64,000 bases of DNA from Pontibacter pamirensis (GTDB lineage Bacteria; Bacteroidota; Bacteroidia; Cytophagales; Hymenobacteraceae): positions 62,001-126,000 of the forward strand of contig NZ_SSNI01000002.1 in assembly GCF_010015475.1 (NCBI RefSeq). Direction: 5' to 3'. The notes below the pieces were generated by a model, which made no database searches, was not told where the DNA came from, and was given only the letters and a program-made list of their open reading frames with translations. The position numbers were made by a program, and so were the translations under genes. Within the stretch, counting starts at the first letter, position 1. Every line of letters begins with the position of its first letter. Positions 23,743-32,353 of this stretch are shown here, piece by piece.

Positions 23743-23786
23743 CGTTAAAAATTAACAGATAGACATCATCCTAAAAGATATAACTT

Positions 23787-24731
23787 ATGAACACCCAGAA
23801 CCTCATGCTCATTGACCCGCACATACACATGACGTCCCGCACCACCGACGATTATGAGCGTATGCGCCAAGCGGGAATCGTGGCCATTATCGAACCTGCT
23901 TTCTGGCTGGGCCAGCCCCGCACAGAGGTCGGCTCTTTCAAAGATTACTATAGCAGTTTGGTAGGTTGGGAGCGCTTCCGGGCGAGCCAGTTTGGTATCA
24001 AGCACTACTGTACTATCGGCCTTAACTCTAAAGAAGCGAACAACGAGGCACTGGCAGAGCAGGTAATGGAGCTGCTGCCGCTTTTCATTTACAAAGAAGG
24101 TGTGGTAGGCGTTGGCGAAATCGGGTATGACGACCAGACCAAAGCAGAAGACAAATATTACCGGTTGCAACTGGAACTGGCCAAAGAAACCAGTATGCCG
24201 GTGCAGATACACACGCCACACCGCGACAAGAAGTCCGGCACCATCCGAAGCATGGAAGTGAGCCTGGAGCACGGCATTGCCCCGGACATGGTAATTGTGG
24301 ACCACAACAACGAGGAAACCGTGAAAGATGTACTCGACAGAGGCTTCTGGGCTGCCTTTACCATTTACCCGAATTCTAAGATGGGCAATGAGCGCATGGT
24401 AGAGGTTGTGAAGAAATACGGTACGGAGCGCATTATGATAAACAGTGCAGCCGACTGGGGCATCAGCGACCCGCTCTCTGTGCCTAAAACTGCTTCCCTG
24501 ATGCTGGAGCGTGGCATTTCTTTAGAAGATGTCCGCAAGGTTTGTTATCAAAACGCCCTCGAAGCCTTTAGCAAGAGCGGCCAGATGTCCGAATCTGACT
24601 GGCTTACCCCTGCCGCTGTAGACCAGCGCGAAAAATTCTCAGACAATTCCGTTTTAAGAGGAGGACAAACACCCGTAATCGGCGGCCCGGACGCTGATGA
24701 GGGAGAGTTGGGTTCTAACATCGTACGCTAA
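23787..24731 (+). CDS. eboB: EboB, TatD-family metal-dependent hydrolase
   Basis: 314-residue TatD-like amidohydrolase-fold protein. Metal ligands visible: IDPHIHM at the N-terminus, VGVGEIGYDD, PVQIHTPHRD, the IVDHNNEE histidine and the final Asp in NSAADWG. TatD-fold enzymes hydrolyse phosphoester or related bonds; in ebo clusters this family member is EboB and its substrate is not established. TAA overlaps the next ATG by one base (TAATG at 24729-24733), so translation is coupled with eboC. Confidence 0.92.
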   Translation: MNTQNLMLIDPHIHMTSRTTDDYERMRQAGIVAIIEPAFWLGQPRTEVGSFKDYYSSLVGWERFRASQFGIKHYCTIGLNSKEANNEALAEQVMELLPLFIYKEGVVGVGEIGYDDQTKAEDKYYRLQLELAKETSMPVQIHTPHRDKKSGTIRSMEVSLEHGIAPDMVIVDHNNEETVKDVLDRGFWAAFTIYPNSKMGNERMVEVVKKYGTERIMINSAADWGISDPLSVPKTASLMLERGISLEDVRKVCYQNALEAFSKSGQMSESDWLTPAAVDQREKFSDNSVLRGGQTPVIGGPDADEGELGSNIVR

Positions 24732-25639
24732 TGTCGCAAATTGGCGCTTACCTGCGGCTCATGCGCCCGGCCAACATTATTACGGCCATAGCAGATATCA
24801 TGATGGGTTTTGCGGCTTCCGGCGCTATACTGTACCGCCCGTTCTGGGAAGGAAGCTTGAACGCTGAAACGCTGCAGCCGCTGGGCTGGCTCGTGCTGGC
24901 TACAATCGGCTTGTATGGCGGTGGTGTGGTGTTCAACGATGTGTTTGACGCGGACCTGGACCGGGTAGAGCGCCCGGAGCGTCCCATACCCAGTGGAAAG
25001 GCTTCCCCAACAGGAGCTGCTACTTTAGGTGCCATCTTGTTGCTAGGTGGTGTGCTGGCAGCCTGGCAGGTATCGGTGGTTAGTGCTGTTATTGCGTTGG
25101 CAGTGGCGGGCCTTGCCTTGCTCTATGACTATCAGGGCAAGCACAACACTTTGCTGGGCCCCGTTAACATGGGCGCCTGCCGGGGCGGTAACCTACTGCT
25201 TGGGGTAAGCGCCGTGCCTGCTGCCGTGGAACAACTGTGGTTCATGGCGCTTATCCCGATTGTGTACATTGCGGCTATCACGATGGTGAGCCGCGGGGAG
25301 GTGCACGGTGGTAATACAGCGGCTTTAAAAGGAGCTGTGCTCATGTATGCTCTGGTGTTTGCGGGTATACTTAGCCTTTCGCTGTTGCCGCACTTCAATT
25401 TATGGTACAGCATTCCGTTTCTGCTGCTGTTTGCGTACCTTATCTTTCCGCCACTGTTCAAAGCCATGCCTTCCAAAGAGCCAAAGCTCATTATTAAAGC
25501 GGTAAAAGCGGGTATTCTGGCTCTTATTGTGATGAACGCCAGTATGGCCGCTGGCTTTGCCGGTTGGCAGTATGGGCTGCTGGTGCTGCTGCTTTTGCCG
25601 GTTTCTATCTATGTAGCAAAGAAATTTGCCGTTACCTGA
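24731..25639 (+). CDS. eboC: EboC, UbiA-like membrane prenyltransferase
   Basis: 302-residue polytopic membrane protein with about eight to nine segments. The first Asp-rich motif is in VVFNDVFDADLDRVERPERP, as in UbiA prenyltransferases that bind prenyl diphosphate via Mg; the second loop region is YDYQGKHNTLLGPVNMGACR. UbiA enzymes join prenyl chains to aromatic or other acceptors in the membrane. Substrate in ebo systems is unknown. Third gene in a tight operon. Confidence 0.92.
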   Translation: MSQIGAYLRLMRPANIITAIADIMMGFAASGAILYRPFWEGSLNAETLQPLGWLVLATIGLYGGGVVFNDVFDADLDRVERPERPIPSGKASPTGAATLGAILLLGGVLAAWQVSVVSAVIALAVAGLALLYDYQGKHNTLLGPVNMGACRGGNLLLGVSAVPAAVEQLWFMALIPIVYIAAITMVSRGEVHGGNTAALKGAVLMYALVFAGILSLSLLPHFNLWYSIPFLLLFAYLIFPPLFKAMPSKEPKLIIKAVKAGILALIVMNASMAAGFAGWQYGLLVLLLLPVSIYVAKKFAVT

Positions 25640-25767
25640 GAATTGTTAGCCGCTATACTTTGTTATACAATTATGAAAGGCATAAATAGCATATCATTTA
25701 GGCCAATAAACAGAACCGAAATCTCCTGCTGGATATACAACAGAAGAGTTCTTCAACCCCAGATTAG

Positions 25768-26958
25768 ATGCTTCAAAAAGATATGAAGGCTATTGAGCAA
25801 TCGTTTTCAGTGCAATTCAGGTATGGTGTGTACTTTACACAAGGGCTCTTCGATTCTAAAAATAGTTTGCTTGCCGAGGTGCTGCAGCAGGACAAAGGCA
25901 CTGCTCCGCGCAAAGTATTTTTTGTGATAGACAGCGGCGTGGCCGCTGCTCATCCTGGTTTAGTAGAAGACATAAAACTTTATACTTCCAGACACAAAGA
26001 GGTGATGAAGCTCCTGGCTGAGCCGATGCTGATAACAGGCGGTGAGGAAGTAAAGAACAGCACCGAACTGCTGCAGAAACTGCTGGAGGCGGTAAACAAC
26101 TTTAGAATCGACCGCCACTCCTACTTTATAGCCGTCGGCGGCGGCGCTGTGCTGGATATGGCTGGTTTTGCCGCGGCCATTGCCCACCGAGGCATCCGTC
26201 ATATCCGTATCCCCACAACTGTTTTGTCGCAGGACGATTCTGCAGTGGGTGTAAAGAACAGCTTCAACTTCTTTGACAAGAAGAACTTCCTTGGCACCTT
26301 CGCTCCTCCTTTCGCCGTTATCAACGACAGCGATTTCCTGCTCACCCTGCACGACCGCGACTGGCGTTCCGGCATTTCAGAAGCCATCAAAGTGGCGTTG
26401 ATAAAAGATGCGGCCTTTTACCAGGAAATAAAGAAAGATGCCATCAAGCTGGCGCAGCGCGACATGCCGGCCATGCAACGGCTGATTCACCGTTGTGCGG
26501 AAATGCATGTGGAGCATATTGGCGGAGCCGATCCCTTTGAGACCGGTTCTTCGCGCCCACTCGACTTTGGCCATTGGGCAGCACATAAACTGGAGCAACT
26601 CACCAACTACGAGTTGCGCCACGGCGAAGCAGTGGCCATCGGTATTGCTTTGGATACAACCTATTCTATGCTGAAAGGCATGCTTACGAAGGAAGAGCAC
26701 GAAGACGTGCTGACACTGCTGCAGGAATTGGGCTTTGAGCTGTATGTGCCAGCCCTATCACAGCTAGAGGCAGGTTCTGAGCAACTCAGTGTTATCAAAG
26801 GACTTCAGGAATTCAGAGAGCACCTGGGCGGAAAGCTTACGATTATGCTGCTCAACAAAATAGGCGAAGGCGTGGAAGTACATCATATGGACGAACCGCT
26901 CTTGCTACAGGCCGTAGAAGAATTAAAAAAGCGCCACCAACCTCAGCCAGCTGCTTAA
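25768..26958 (+). CDS. eboD: EboD, 3-dehydroquinate-synthase-like protein
   Basis: 396-residue member of the dehydroquinate synthase/sugar-phosphate cyclase superfamily: GGEEVKNS, AVGGGAVLDMAGFAAA NAD-binding region, RIPTTVLSQDDSAVGVKN, GISEAIKVALIKD, and the metal-binding Glu/His in LDFGHWAAHKLE and HGEAVAIGIA. It probably cyclises a sugar phosphate, but context (ebo cluster, not shikimate genes) argues for a specialised cyclase rather than AroB. 128 bp after eboC. Alternative start at the ATG 25783. Confidence 0.92.
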   Translation: MLQKDMKAIEQSFSVQFRYGVYFTQGLFDSKNSLLAEVLQQDKGTAPRKVFFVIDSGVAAAHPGLVEDIKLYTSRHKEVMKLLAEPMLITGGEEVKNSTELLQKLLEAVNNFRIDRHSYFIAVGGGAVLDMAGFAAAIAHRGIRHIRIPTTVLSQDDSAVGVKNSFNFFDKKNFLGTFAPPFAVINDSDFLLTLHDRDWRSGISEAIKVALIKDAAFYQEIKKDAIKLAQRDMPAMQRLIHRCAEMHVEHIGGADPFETGSSRPLDFGHWAAHKLEQLTNYELRHGEAVAIGIALDTTYSMLKGMLTKEEHEDVLTLLQELGFELYVPALSQLEAGSEQLSVIKGLQEFREHLGGKLTIMLLNKIGEGVEVHHMDEPLLLQAVEELKKRHQPQPAA

Positions 26959-27034
26959 GCACCCTTGTTCAAGAAGGCTACAGCGCTGTGAAGTTTTTAC
27001 AGGCTGCTGTTTTCTTACTTAATTATAGCTAAAT

Positions 27035-28318
27035 ATGTATCTGAATACAGGGCATCACCTTACGTACTGCACCAACATACACCCCGGCGAAACATGGGAA
27101 GATGTATTTCATCAGCTTCAAACTTACCTCCCTTCACTTAAGAGAAAAGTATCCCCTGACCAGCCTTTCGGAATTGGCTTGCGCCTCTCAAACAAAGCCA
27201 GTGAGCAAATACTGGATGGGGAACACCTGAACAACTTTAAGCGATGGCTGCAGGAGCAGGGTTTATATGTGTTCACCATGAACGGCTTCCCATACGGTGG
27301 CTTCCATCACCAGGCCGTGAAAGACGATGTGCACAAGCCGGACTGGACTACTGACGAACGGCTAACTTATACTGTACGCCTGGCAAGAATCTTAGCCGAA
27401 CTTTTGCCAGAGGGCATGGAGGGCGGTATCTCCACCTCTCCTCTCTCTTATAAACCATGGTTTTTAGAGGAGGATGATTCCAAAATCAAATCTGTTTTTA
27501 ACCAATCAACAGAAAACCTGGTTTCTTTGGTAGCAAGCTTATTAGAACTAAAGCAGGGAACAGGCAAAACCATCCATATCGATATAGAGCCGGAGCCGGA
27601 CGGGCTGCTGGAAAACAGCAAAGAGGTTATCAACTATTACCAGCAATGGCTCATACCTGAGGGGGTGAAGGTGCTGCAGGAGTCGCTGGGGCTAACGAAG
27701 GAAGAAGCACGGGAGGCTATTTTGCATCATATCCAGGTTTGCTACGACGTATGCCACTTTGCGCTAGCCTACGAGAAACCAGCCGAGGCCTTTGCCAAGC
27801 TAACACATGCCGGTATTAAAATAGGCAAGATACAACTCAGTGCTGCCCTTAAAACAAGTCTCCCAAAAAATGATGTGGTCACCCGCGGTAAACTGGCTGA
27901 AACGTTCGCCTGTTTTGCCGAATCAACCTACCTTCACCAGGTGGTAGAACTGAACGATGATGGAGAACTATGCCAGTACCCTGACCTGACCTTTGCGCTG
28001 CAGCATATCCGTAAGCCCAATGCCGTTGAATGGCGCATGCATTTCCACGTGCCGCTTTTCACGCAGGAATACAGTGGTTTGCAGTCTACTCAGGAAGATA
28101 TTGTGGAAGTGCTAAAGCTTATACAGCAAAAGCAACTGACAACACACTTGGAGGTAGAAACCTATACTTGGGAAGTGCTGCCGGAGGATTTAAAAAAAGA
28201 CCTTTCAGAATCCATACAGCGGGAGCTGGAGTGGGTTCTTGCAACTATAAAAAACACTCAAAATGCAGAAGACGGTAGTGCTGGACGTAGTCGGGCTCAC
28301 GCAATCACTCCTCGGTAA
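27035..28318 (+). CDS. eboE: EboE, TIM-barrel metabolite-traffic protein
   Basis: 427-residue sugar-phosphate isomerase/epimerase-like TIM barrel: HHLTYCTNIHPGETWEDVF at the N-terminus, FTMNGFPYGGFH, HIDIEPEPDGLL, and VCYDVCHFALAYE. These are characteristic of EboE proteins. The last residues run into the start of eboF in another frame: the two genes overlap by 56 nt (28263-28318), so the C-terminal 18 residues may be unimportant. Reaction unknown. Confidence 0.92.
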   Translation: MYLNTGHHLTYCTNIHPGETWEDVFHQLQTYLPSLKRKVSPDQPFGIGLRLSNKASEQILDGEHLNNFKRWLQEQGLYVFTMNGFPYGGFHHQAVKDDVHKPDWTTDERLTYTVRLARILAELLPEGMEGGISTSPLSYKPWFLEEDDSKIKSVFNQSTENLVSLVASLLELKQGTGKTIHIDIEPEPDGLLENSKEVINYYQQWLIPEGVKVLQESLGLTKEEAREAILHHIQVCYDVCHFALAYEKPAEAFAKLTHAGIKIGKIQLSAALKTSLPKNDVVTRGKLAETFACFAESTYLHQVVELNDDGELCQYPDLTFALQHIRKPNAVEWRMHFHVPLFTQEYSGLQSTQEDIVEVLKLIQQKQLTTHLEVETYTWEVLPEDLKKDLSESIQRELEWVLATIKNTQNAEDGSAGRSRAHAITPR

Positions 28319-29654
28319 AAACACACCTTTTTTGTCGAAATGGGCGGCGGATGCTCAAAACACAGTGGTGCACCCGGTGTTGCCGGCTGTTACCTGCACG
28401 GCACAATCAACCTACCTCACGGGCAAATGGCCGGAAGAACATGGTATTGTAGCCAACGGCTGGTATTTCCGGGATGAGGATGAAGTGAAGCTGTGGCGCC
28501 AGTCGAATAAACTGGTACAGTCACCAAAAGTGTGGGAAGTAGCCCGTTCCACAGATCCCAACTTTACCGTCGCCAACATGGGCTGGTGGTATAACATGAA
28601 TACTACCGCCGACTATACCCTGACACCGCGCCCGCAATACCTGGCCGATGGCCGCAAAATGCCCGATTGCTATACCCAGCCTGCTGACCTGCGGGACACG
28701 CTGCAGGCAAAACTGGGAACATTCCCCCTGTTCAACTACTGGGGGCCAAAAACCTCCATTAAGTCGAGCAAATGGATAGCGGACGCGAGCAAGATAACGG
28801 ACGACCTATACGACCCCACGCTCACGCTCATTTACCTGCCGCACCTCGACTACAACCTGCAGCGCCTCGGCCCCAGCGACACACGCGTTGCCAAGGATCT
28901 TCAGGAAATTGATGCCGTAGTGGGCGACCTGATCCAATTTTATGAGGCAAAAGGCGCGCAGGTTATCGTGCTGTCGGAATACGGAATATCGGACGTAAAC
29001 CAGCCAGTGCACCTGAACCGTGTGCTGCGCAAGCATGGCTACATTGCCGTACGCAACGAGCGAGGCACTGAACTGCTGGACATGGCCATGAGCAAGGCCT
29101 TTGCCGTAGCCGACCACCAGGTGGCGCACGTTTATGTTCAAAAACCTGCCGACATAGAATCGGTGCAAAAGCTGTTGCAGCAGGTACCGGGTGTGCAGGA
29201 GGTGTTAGCTGGCGAAGAGCGCAATAAATATAAGCTGGCCCACGAACGTTGCGGCGAATTGGTAGTGGTGGCTGACCAGAACTCCTGGTTCACCTACTAC
29301 TTCTGGCTCGACGACACGAAAGCACCAGACTATGCCCGCATGGTGGACATCCATAAAAAGCCGGGCTTCGACCCTGTAGAAATGTTCGCTGATCCAGAAA
29401 TCAAGTTCCTTATCCCAAAAGTAGCGAGCAAAGTGTTGAAGAAAAAACTTGGCTTTCGAATGGTGATGGACATTATTCCGCTGGATGCCACCTTGATTAA
29501 AGGCTCGCACGGTCGCATACCGGAAGACATAGCCGAGTGGCCGGTGCTGCTCACCAAAAACAAGCAAGCTTTGCCACAGGAACTGCAGGCGGTGGACGTG
29601 TTCAATGTCATCCTCTCCCATCTGCAGGTGCCACAGCAGGAAACAGTAGTATAG
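28263..29654 (+). CDS. eboF: EboF, alkaline-phosphatase/nucleotide-pyrophosphatase-family protein
   Basis: 463 residues of the alkaline phosphatase superfamily (type I phosphodiesterase/nucleotide pyrophosphatase). Begins MQKTVVLDVVGLTQSLLG; VLPAVTCTAQSTYLTGKWPE supplies the nucleophilic Thr/Ser, LIYLPHLDYNLQR a metal Asp/His, VIVLSEYGISDV another, and KGSHGRIPED a late metal His. No signal peptide, so it acts inside. It would hydrolyse a phosphoester of the cluster's unknown metabolite. Last gene, closed by a strong terminator. Confidence 0.92.
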   Translation: MQKTVVLDVVGLTQSLLGKNTPFLSKWAADAQNTVVHPVLPAVTCTAQSTYLTGKWPEEHGIVANGWYFRDEDEVKLWRQSNKLVQSPKVWEVARSTDPNFTVANMGWWYNMNTTADYTLTPRPQYLADGRKMPDCYTQPADLRDTLQAKLGTFPLFNYWGPKTSIKSSKWIADASKITDDLYDPTLTLIYLPHLDYNLQRLGPSDTRVAKDLQEIDAVVGDLIQFYEAKGAQVIVLSEYGISDVNQPVHLNRVLRKHGYIAVRNERGTELLDMAMSKAFAVADHQVAHVYVQKPADIESVQKLLQQVPGVQEVLAGEERNKYKLAHERCGELVVVADQNSWFTYYFWLDDTKAPDYARMVDIHKKPGFDPVEMFADPEIKFLIPKVASKVLKKKLGFRMVMDIIPLDATLIKGSHGRIPEDIAEWPVLLTKNKQALPQELQAVDVFNVILSHLQVPQQETVV

Positions 29655-29666
29655 CATCAACTCCTC

Positions 29667-29717
29667 TATAAATAAGAGTGGCCGCAAGATTGCGGCCACT
29701 CTTATTTATATAGTTTG
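29667..29717 (+). terminator. Terminator of the ebo operon
   Basis: Perfect 20-bp stem (29667-29686 with 29691-29710) with a 4-nt loop AGAT, followed by TAGTTTGTTT. Starts 13 bp after the eboF stop. Confidence 0.88.
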
Positions 29718-29791
29718 TTTGACGCCACACCATGCATGACAAATAGATTGAATCCATCTTATGCAAGGCTGTATCTTCCTATTCTCATCTT

Positions 29792-30460
29792 CTACCTGAG
29801 CAAGTGAGGCTTGAGCGCCTTTTGCCATATCTCATACCCTTTATTGTTCATGTGCAAACTGTCTCCCAGGAATATATCCTGCATCGGCTTCCCTTTATTG
29901 TCCAGCATCAGGGAGTATACATCCACGTACTGCGTCTTTGGCTGCGTTTTAAGATAAGCTTCGATCAGCTGGTTTGATTCCTGCATTATAGGGAGGTATT
30001 GGGCACGGGAGGGACTTGGTTTGATGGAAATAAACACTATGGGCACCTCTGGCATCTCTTGCCGGATACCCTGAAACACGTCTTTGAACCGTGCCAGCAC
30101 CTCCGGGGCCTGCACGGTGGCAGCGGCGATGTCGTTTTCACCGGAGTAAATTACGATCTGCTTCGGCTGGTACGGGAGTACAATATCGTTGAGGTAACGT
30201 TTCAGATCCAGCAGATTCGAACCACCGAAGCCGCGGTTGATGACGGTATTGCCTGGAAACATCTCCTGCATGTTGTCCCACATCCTTAAGGAGGAGCTCC
30301 CGACAAAAAGGATAGCGTTTTCAGGCGGCATCAGCACGCTGTCCTGCTGCTTGAAGTCCTGTATCTCACTCCAGAAAGGCGGCGTGTTTTCCTGTGCCCG
30401 CGCCGCTGGAAGCACCAGCCATGCCATCAGGAACAAGGTAATCCATAATCTGCTCATCAT
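29792..30460 (-). CDS. Secreted SGNH/GDSL hydrolase
   Basis: 222-residue exported esterase-like protein. A signal peptide (LWITLFLMAWLVLPAARA, cleaved near AQE) leads into block I ILFVGSSSLRMWDN, where the nucleophile is GSSS rather than classic GDSL; block II Gly in NRGFGGSN; block III GENDIAAA; and block V DSLHMNNKGY with the catalytic Asp and His. This variant is typical of PAF-acetylhydrolase-like SGNH proteins of Bacteroidota. Start at MMSRLW (30460 or 30457); the frame is open 46 codons further but those residues are not signal-like. Acts on an unknown acyl ester, perhaps on glycans. Confidence 0.88.
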   Translation of the reverse strand: MMSRLWITLFLMAWLVLPAARAQENTPPFWSEIQDFKQQDSVLMPPENAILFVGSSSLRMWDNMQEMFPGNTVINRGFGGSNLLDLKRYLNDIVLPYQPKQIVIYSGENDIAAATVQAPEVLARFKDVFQGIRQEMPEVPIVFISIKPSPSRAQYLPIMQESNQLIEAYLKTQPKTQYVDVYSLMLDNKGKPMQDIFLGDSLHMNNKGYEIWQKALKPHLLR

Positions 30461-30771
30461 ATATAAATTAGCTTTTTTTAAGTTAAGAAATATTATAACG
30501 TAACAGCTATAATAGTGATCAGAAACATTCAAAGTTAGCGGCTTTATCATGTTTTTCTGTACAATCATGGTGGTTATGAACAAGCTTCGAAGCCACAATG
30601 TGTCGTCAGTAATTGCCTTACCTATAGCTTCTGCAGATAGTCAGCTGCACCCATTAAAATAGCCGTATAACCTCTTCAGCAAATAGAGGTATACTGTTAT
30701 TAACCGAAAGGCAGGTGGAGTATTTAAGTTTGGGTATGATCTATTTATCATCGGCACCTTAAAAAGCTATC
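30461..30771. promoter_or_regulatory. Divergent promoter region of the SGNH hydrolase and SDR genes
   Basis: 311 bp between diverging genes. On the minus strand TAACTTTG (30530-30537) and on the plus strand TAAGTTTG (30725-30732) both fit the TAnnTTTG -7 consensus, about 70 and 40 bp from their start codons. No matching -33 at the usual spacing. Confidence 0.4.
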
Positions 30772-31590
30772 ATGGGTAACACAACAGAAAACAAACGACT
30801 GCAAGGCAAAGTAGCCATTGTAACCGGGTCGAGCTCTGGCATTGGAGAAGGCATTGCGATGGCAATGGGCCGTGAGGGTGCCAATGTCGTCATTAACTAT
30901 CACTCTAATGAGGAGTCCGCGCAGGAGCTAAAAGACCAGATAGAAAAGGTTGGCAGCAAGGCAGTGGTTGTGCAGGCAGATGTTGCCAATCCTGATGACG
31001 TGGAGAAGCTATTCAAGGCAGCGACAGACAACTTTGGCACCGTAGATATACTGGTAAGCAACGCAGGCATACAACGTGACGATAGTTTCCTGGACATGTC
31101 GCTTGATGATTGGAACAAGGTTATCAGCACCAACCTGACCGGGAATTTTCTGTGCGCGCAGGCAGCGGCAAAAGAATTTGTGAAGCGAGAGGTAAAGCAG
31201 GAGGAAAAACGCGCAGCGGGCCACATCATCTTCATCAGTTCGGTGCATGATATCATTCCCTGGGCCGGCCATGTAAACTATGCCACGGCCAAAGGCGGCG
31301 TGCAGATGCTGATGAAAACGCTGGCTCAGGAGCTTGCCTCCGAAAAAATAAGAGTAAACGGCATCTCTCCCGGCGCAATCAAAACGGCCATCAATGAAGA
31401 TGTCTGGAGTACGGAGGAGGGTCGCAAGGACATGCTTTCACTTATACCCTACGGCCGCATCGGGGAACCCGAAGACATCGCGAAAGTGGCTGTATGGCTG
31501 GCAACGGATGAGGCGGACTATATTACCGGCACCACCATTTACGTGGATGGTGGCATGACACTCTATCCGGCCTTCAGCGACAAGGGCTGA
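30772..31590 (+). CDS. SDR-family oxidoreductase, glucose-1-dehydrogenase-like
   Basis: 272-residue cytoplasmic short-chain dehydrogenase: VTGSSSGIGEGIA, VINYHSNEES after beta-2, SNAGIQRDD, catalytic Ser in IFISSVHD, YATAKGGVQ (YxxxK) and the C-terminal YITGTTIYVDGGM. The NYHSNE stretch and overall length match glucose 1-dehydrogenase-type SDRs of Bacteroidota, but substrate cannot be fixed from sequence. Single gene with its own promoter. Confidence 0.9.
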   Translation: MGNTTENKRLQGKVAIVTGSSSGIGEGIAMAMGREGANVVINYHSNEESAQELKDQIEKVGSKAVVVQADVANPDDVEKLFKAATDNFGTVDILVSNAGIQRDDSFLDMSLDDWNKVISTNLTGNFLCAQAAAKEFVKREVKQEEKRAAGHIIFISSVHDIIPWAGHVNYATAKGGVQMLMKTLAQELASEKIRVNGISPGAIKTAINEDVWSTEEGRKDMLSLIPYGRIGEPEDIAKVAVWLATDEADYITGTTIYVDGGMTLYPAFSDKG

Positions 31591-31721
31591 TGAGAATAGT
31601 GTAAAAACAGAACTATTCCCGGTGTATCGTGTTATACTTAGAATCATCGGTTTAGCACCGCCAAAGAGAATTTCTGTAAATCTTTTCTTAAATTGTGTAA
31701 CAAACCTCTCCGCTTCTGTAG

Positions 31722-31729
31722 TACCTTTG
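31722..31729 (+). promoter_or_regulatory. -7 box of the metal-efflux locus
   Basis: TACCTTTG fits TAnnTTTG, 16 bp before the ATG of the HYC_CC_PP gene. It sits inside a short palindrome AGTAC...GTACT. A TTG lies 26 bp upstream (31693), somewhat too far. Confidence 0.4.
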
Positions 31730-31745
31730 TACTAAGTATAAAAAC

Positions 31746-32183
31746 ATGAAACTGTACCGCCAGATTATTATGCTTACCCTCACACTGCTGGTGCTCGTCT
31801 CCTCGACTGGCATGGCAGTGGGTATGCATATATGTGGCGGTGAATTACGTGATGTGACCTTCTTTGGCGCCACGGCAGATTGCCCAATGGAGCAAAAGCA
31901 ACAGAAAAAGCAGCCGCCTTGCCATGCGTCGAAAGATACAAAGGCAAATGATGGCACCTGCTGCGAAGACCATCAGGTAGTAGTAGAGCGCACAGATGCC
32001 ACTTCTGAGCATGATGCCATCACGCTCATCAAAACTCTGGACATTAATTTTATTGCCGCAGTACAAGCCGTTATCTTACAACTGTTTGCACCTGAGGCCC
32101 TTCTACAACCGACTTACGCACAATACGCGTCTCCCCCACTCGCCCGCGACATTCCTGTGCTGGTGCAGTCTTTCCTTCTATAA
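31746..32183 (+). CDS. HYC_CC_PP-type small exported Cys-rich protein
   Basis: 145 residues. Signal peptide (residues about 1-26), then the pattern that names the family in Bacteroidota: MHICGG, DCPMEQ, PPCHASK, GTCCEDH, later a hydrophobic stretch and PP near the C-terminus. Such proteins are regularly found just upstream of CusA/CzcA-type RND exporters and are thought to bind metal, by context. Here it heads the efflux locus, 170 bp before the transporter. Confidence 0.82.
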   Translation: MKLYRQIIMLTLTLLVLVSSTGMAVGMHICGGELRDVTFFGATADCPMEQKQQKKQPPCHASKDTKANDGTCCEDHQVVVERTDATSEHDAITLIKTLDINFIAAVQAVILQLFAPEALLQPTYAQYASPPLARDIPVLVQSFLL

Positions 32184-32353
32184 ACCTTACAGTTTAGGTG
32201 CCTGTTTGGCGCGCTGTCTTGCTTTATCTCTTTATTGCCGCAAGCAACAGCTTTGCCTTACCTGTCATTTAAGACGCTCTCTAGGCACCACCCTCTAAAG
32301 CCCGATTTTCTGTGGCTGCAATGCATTCTGTATAGGTTTAGAACACCATTTCC

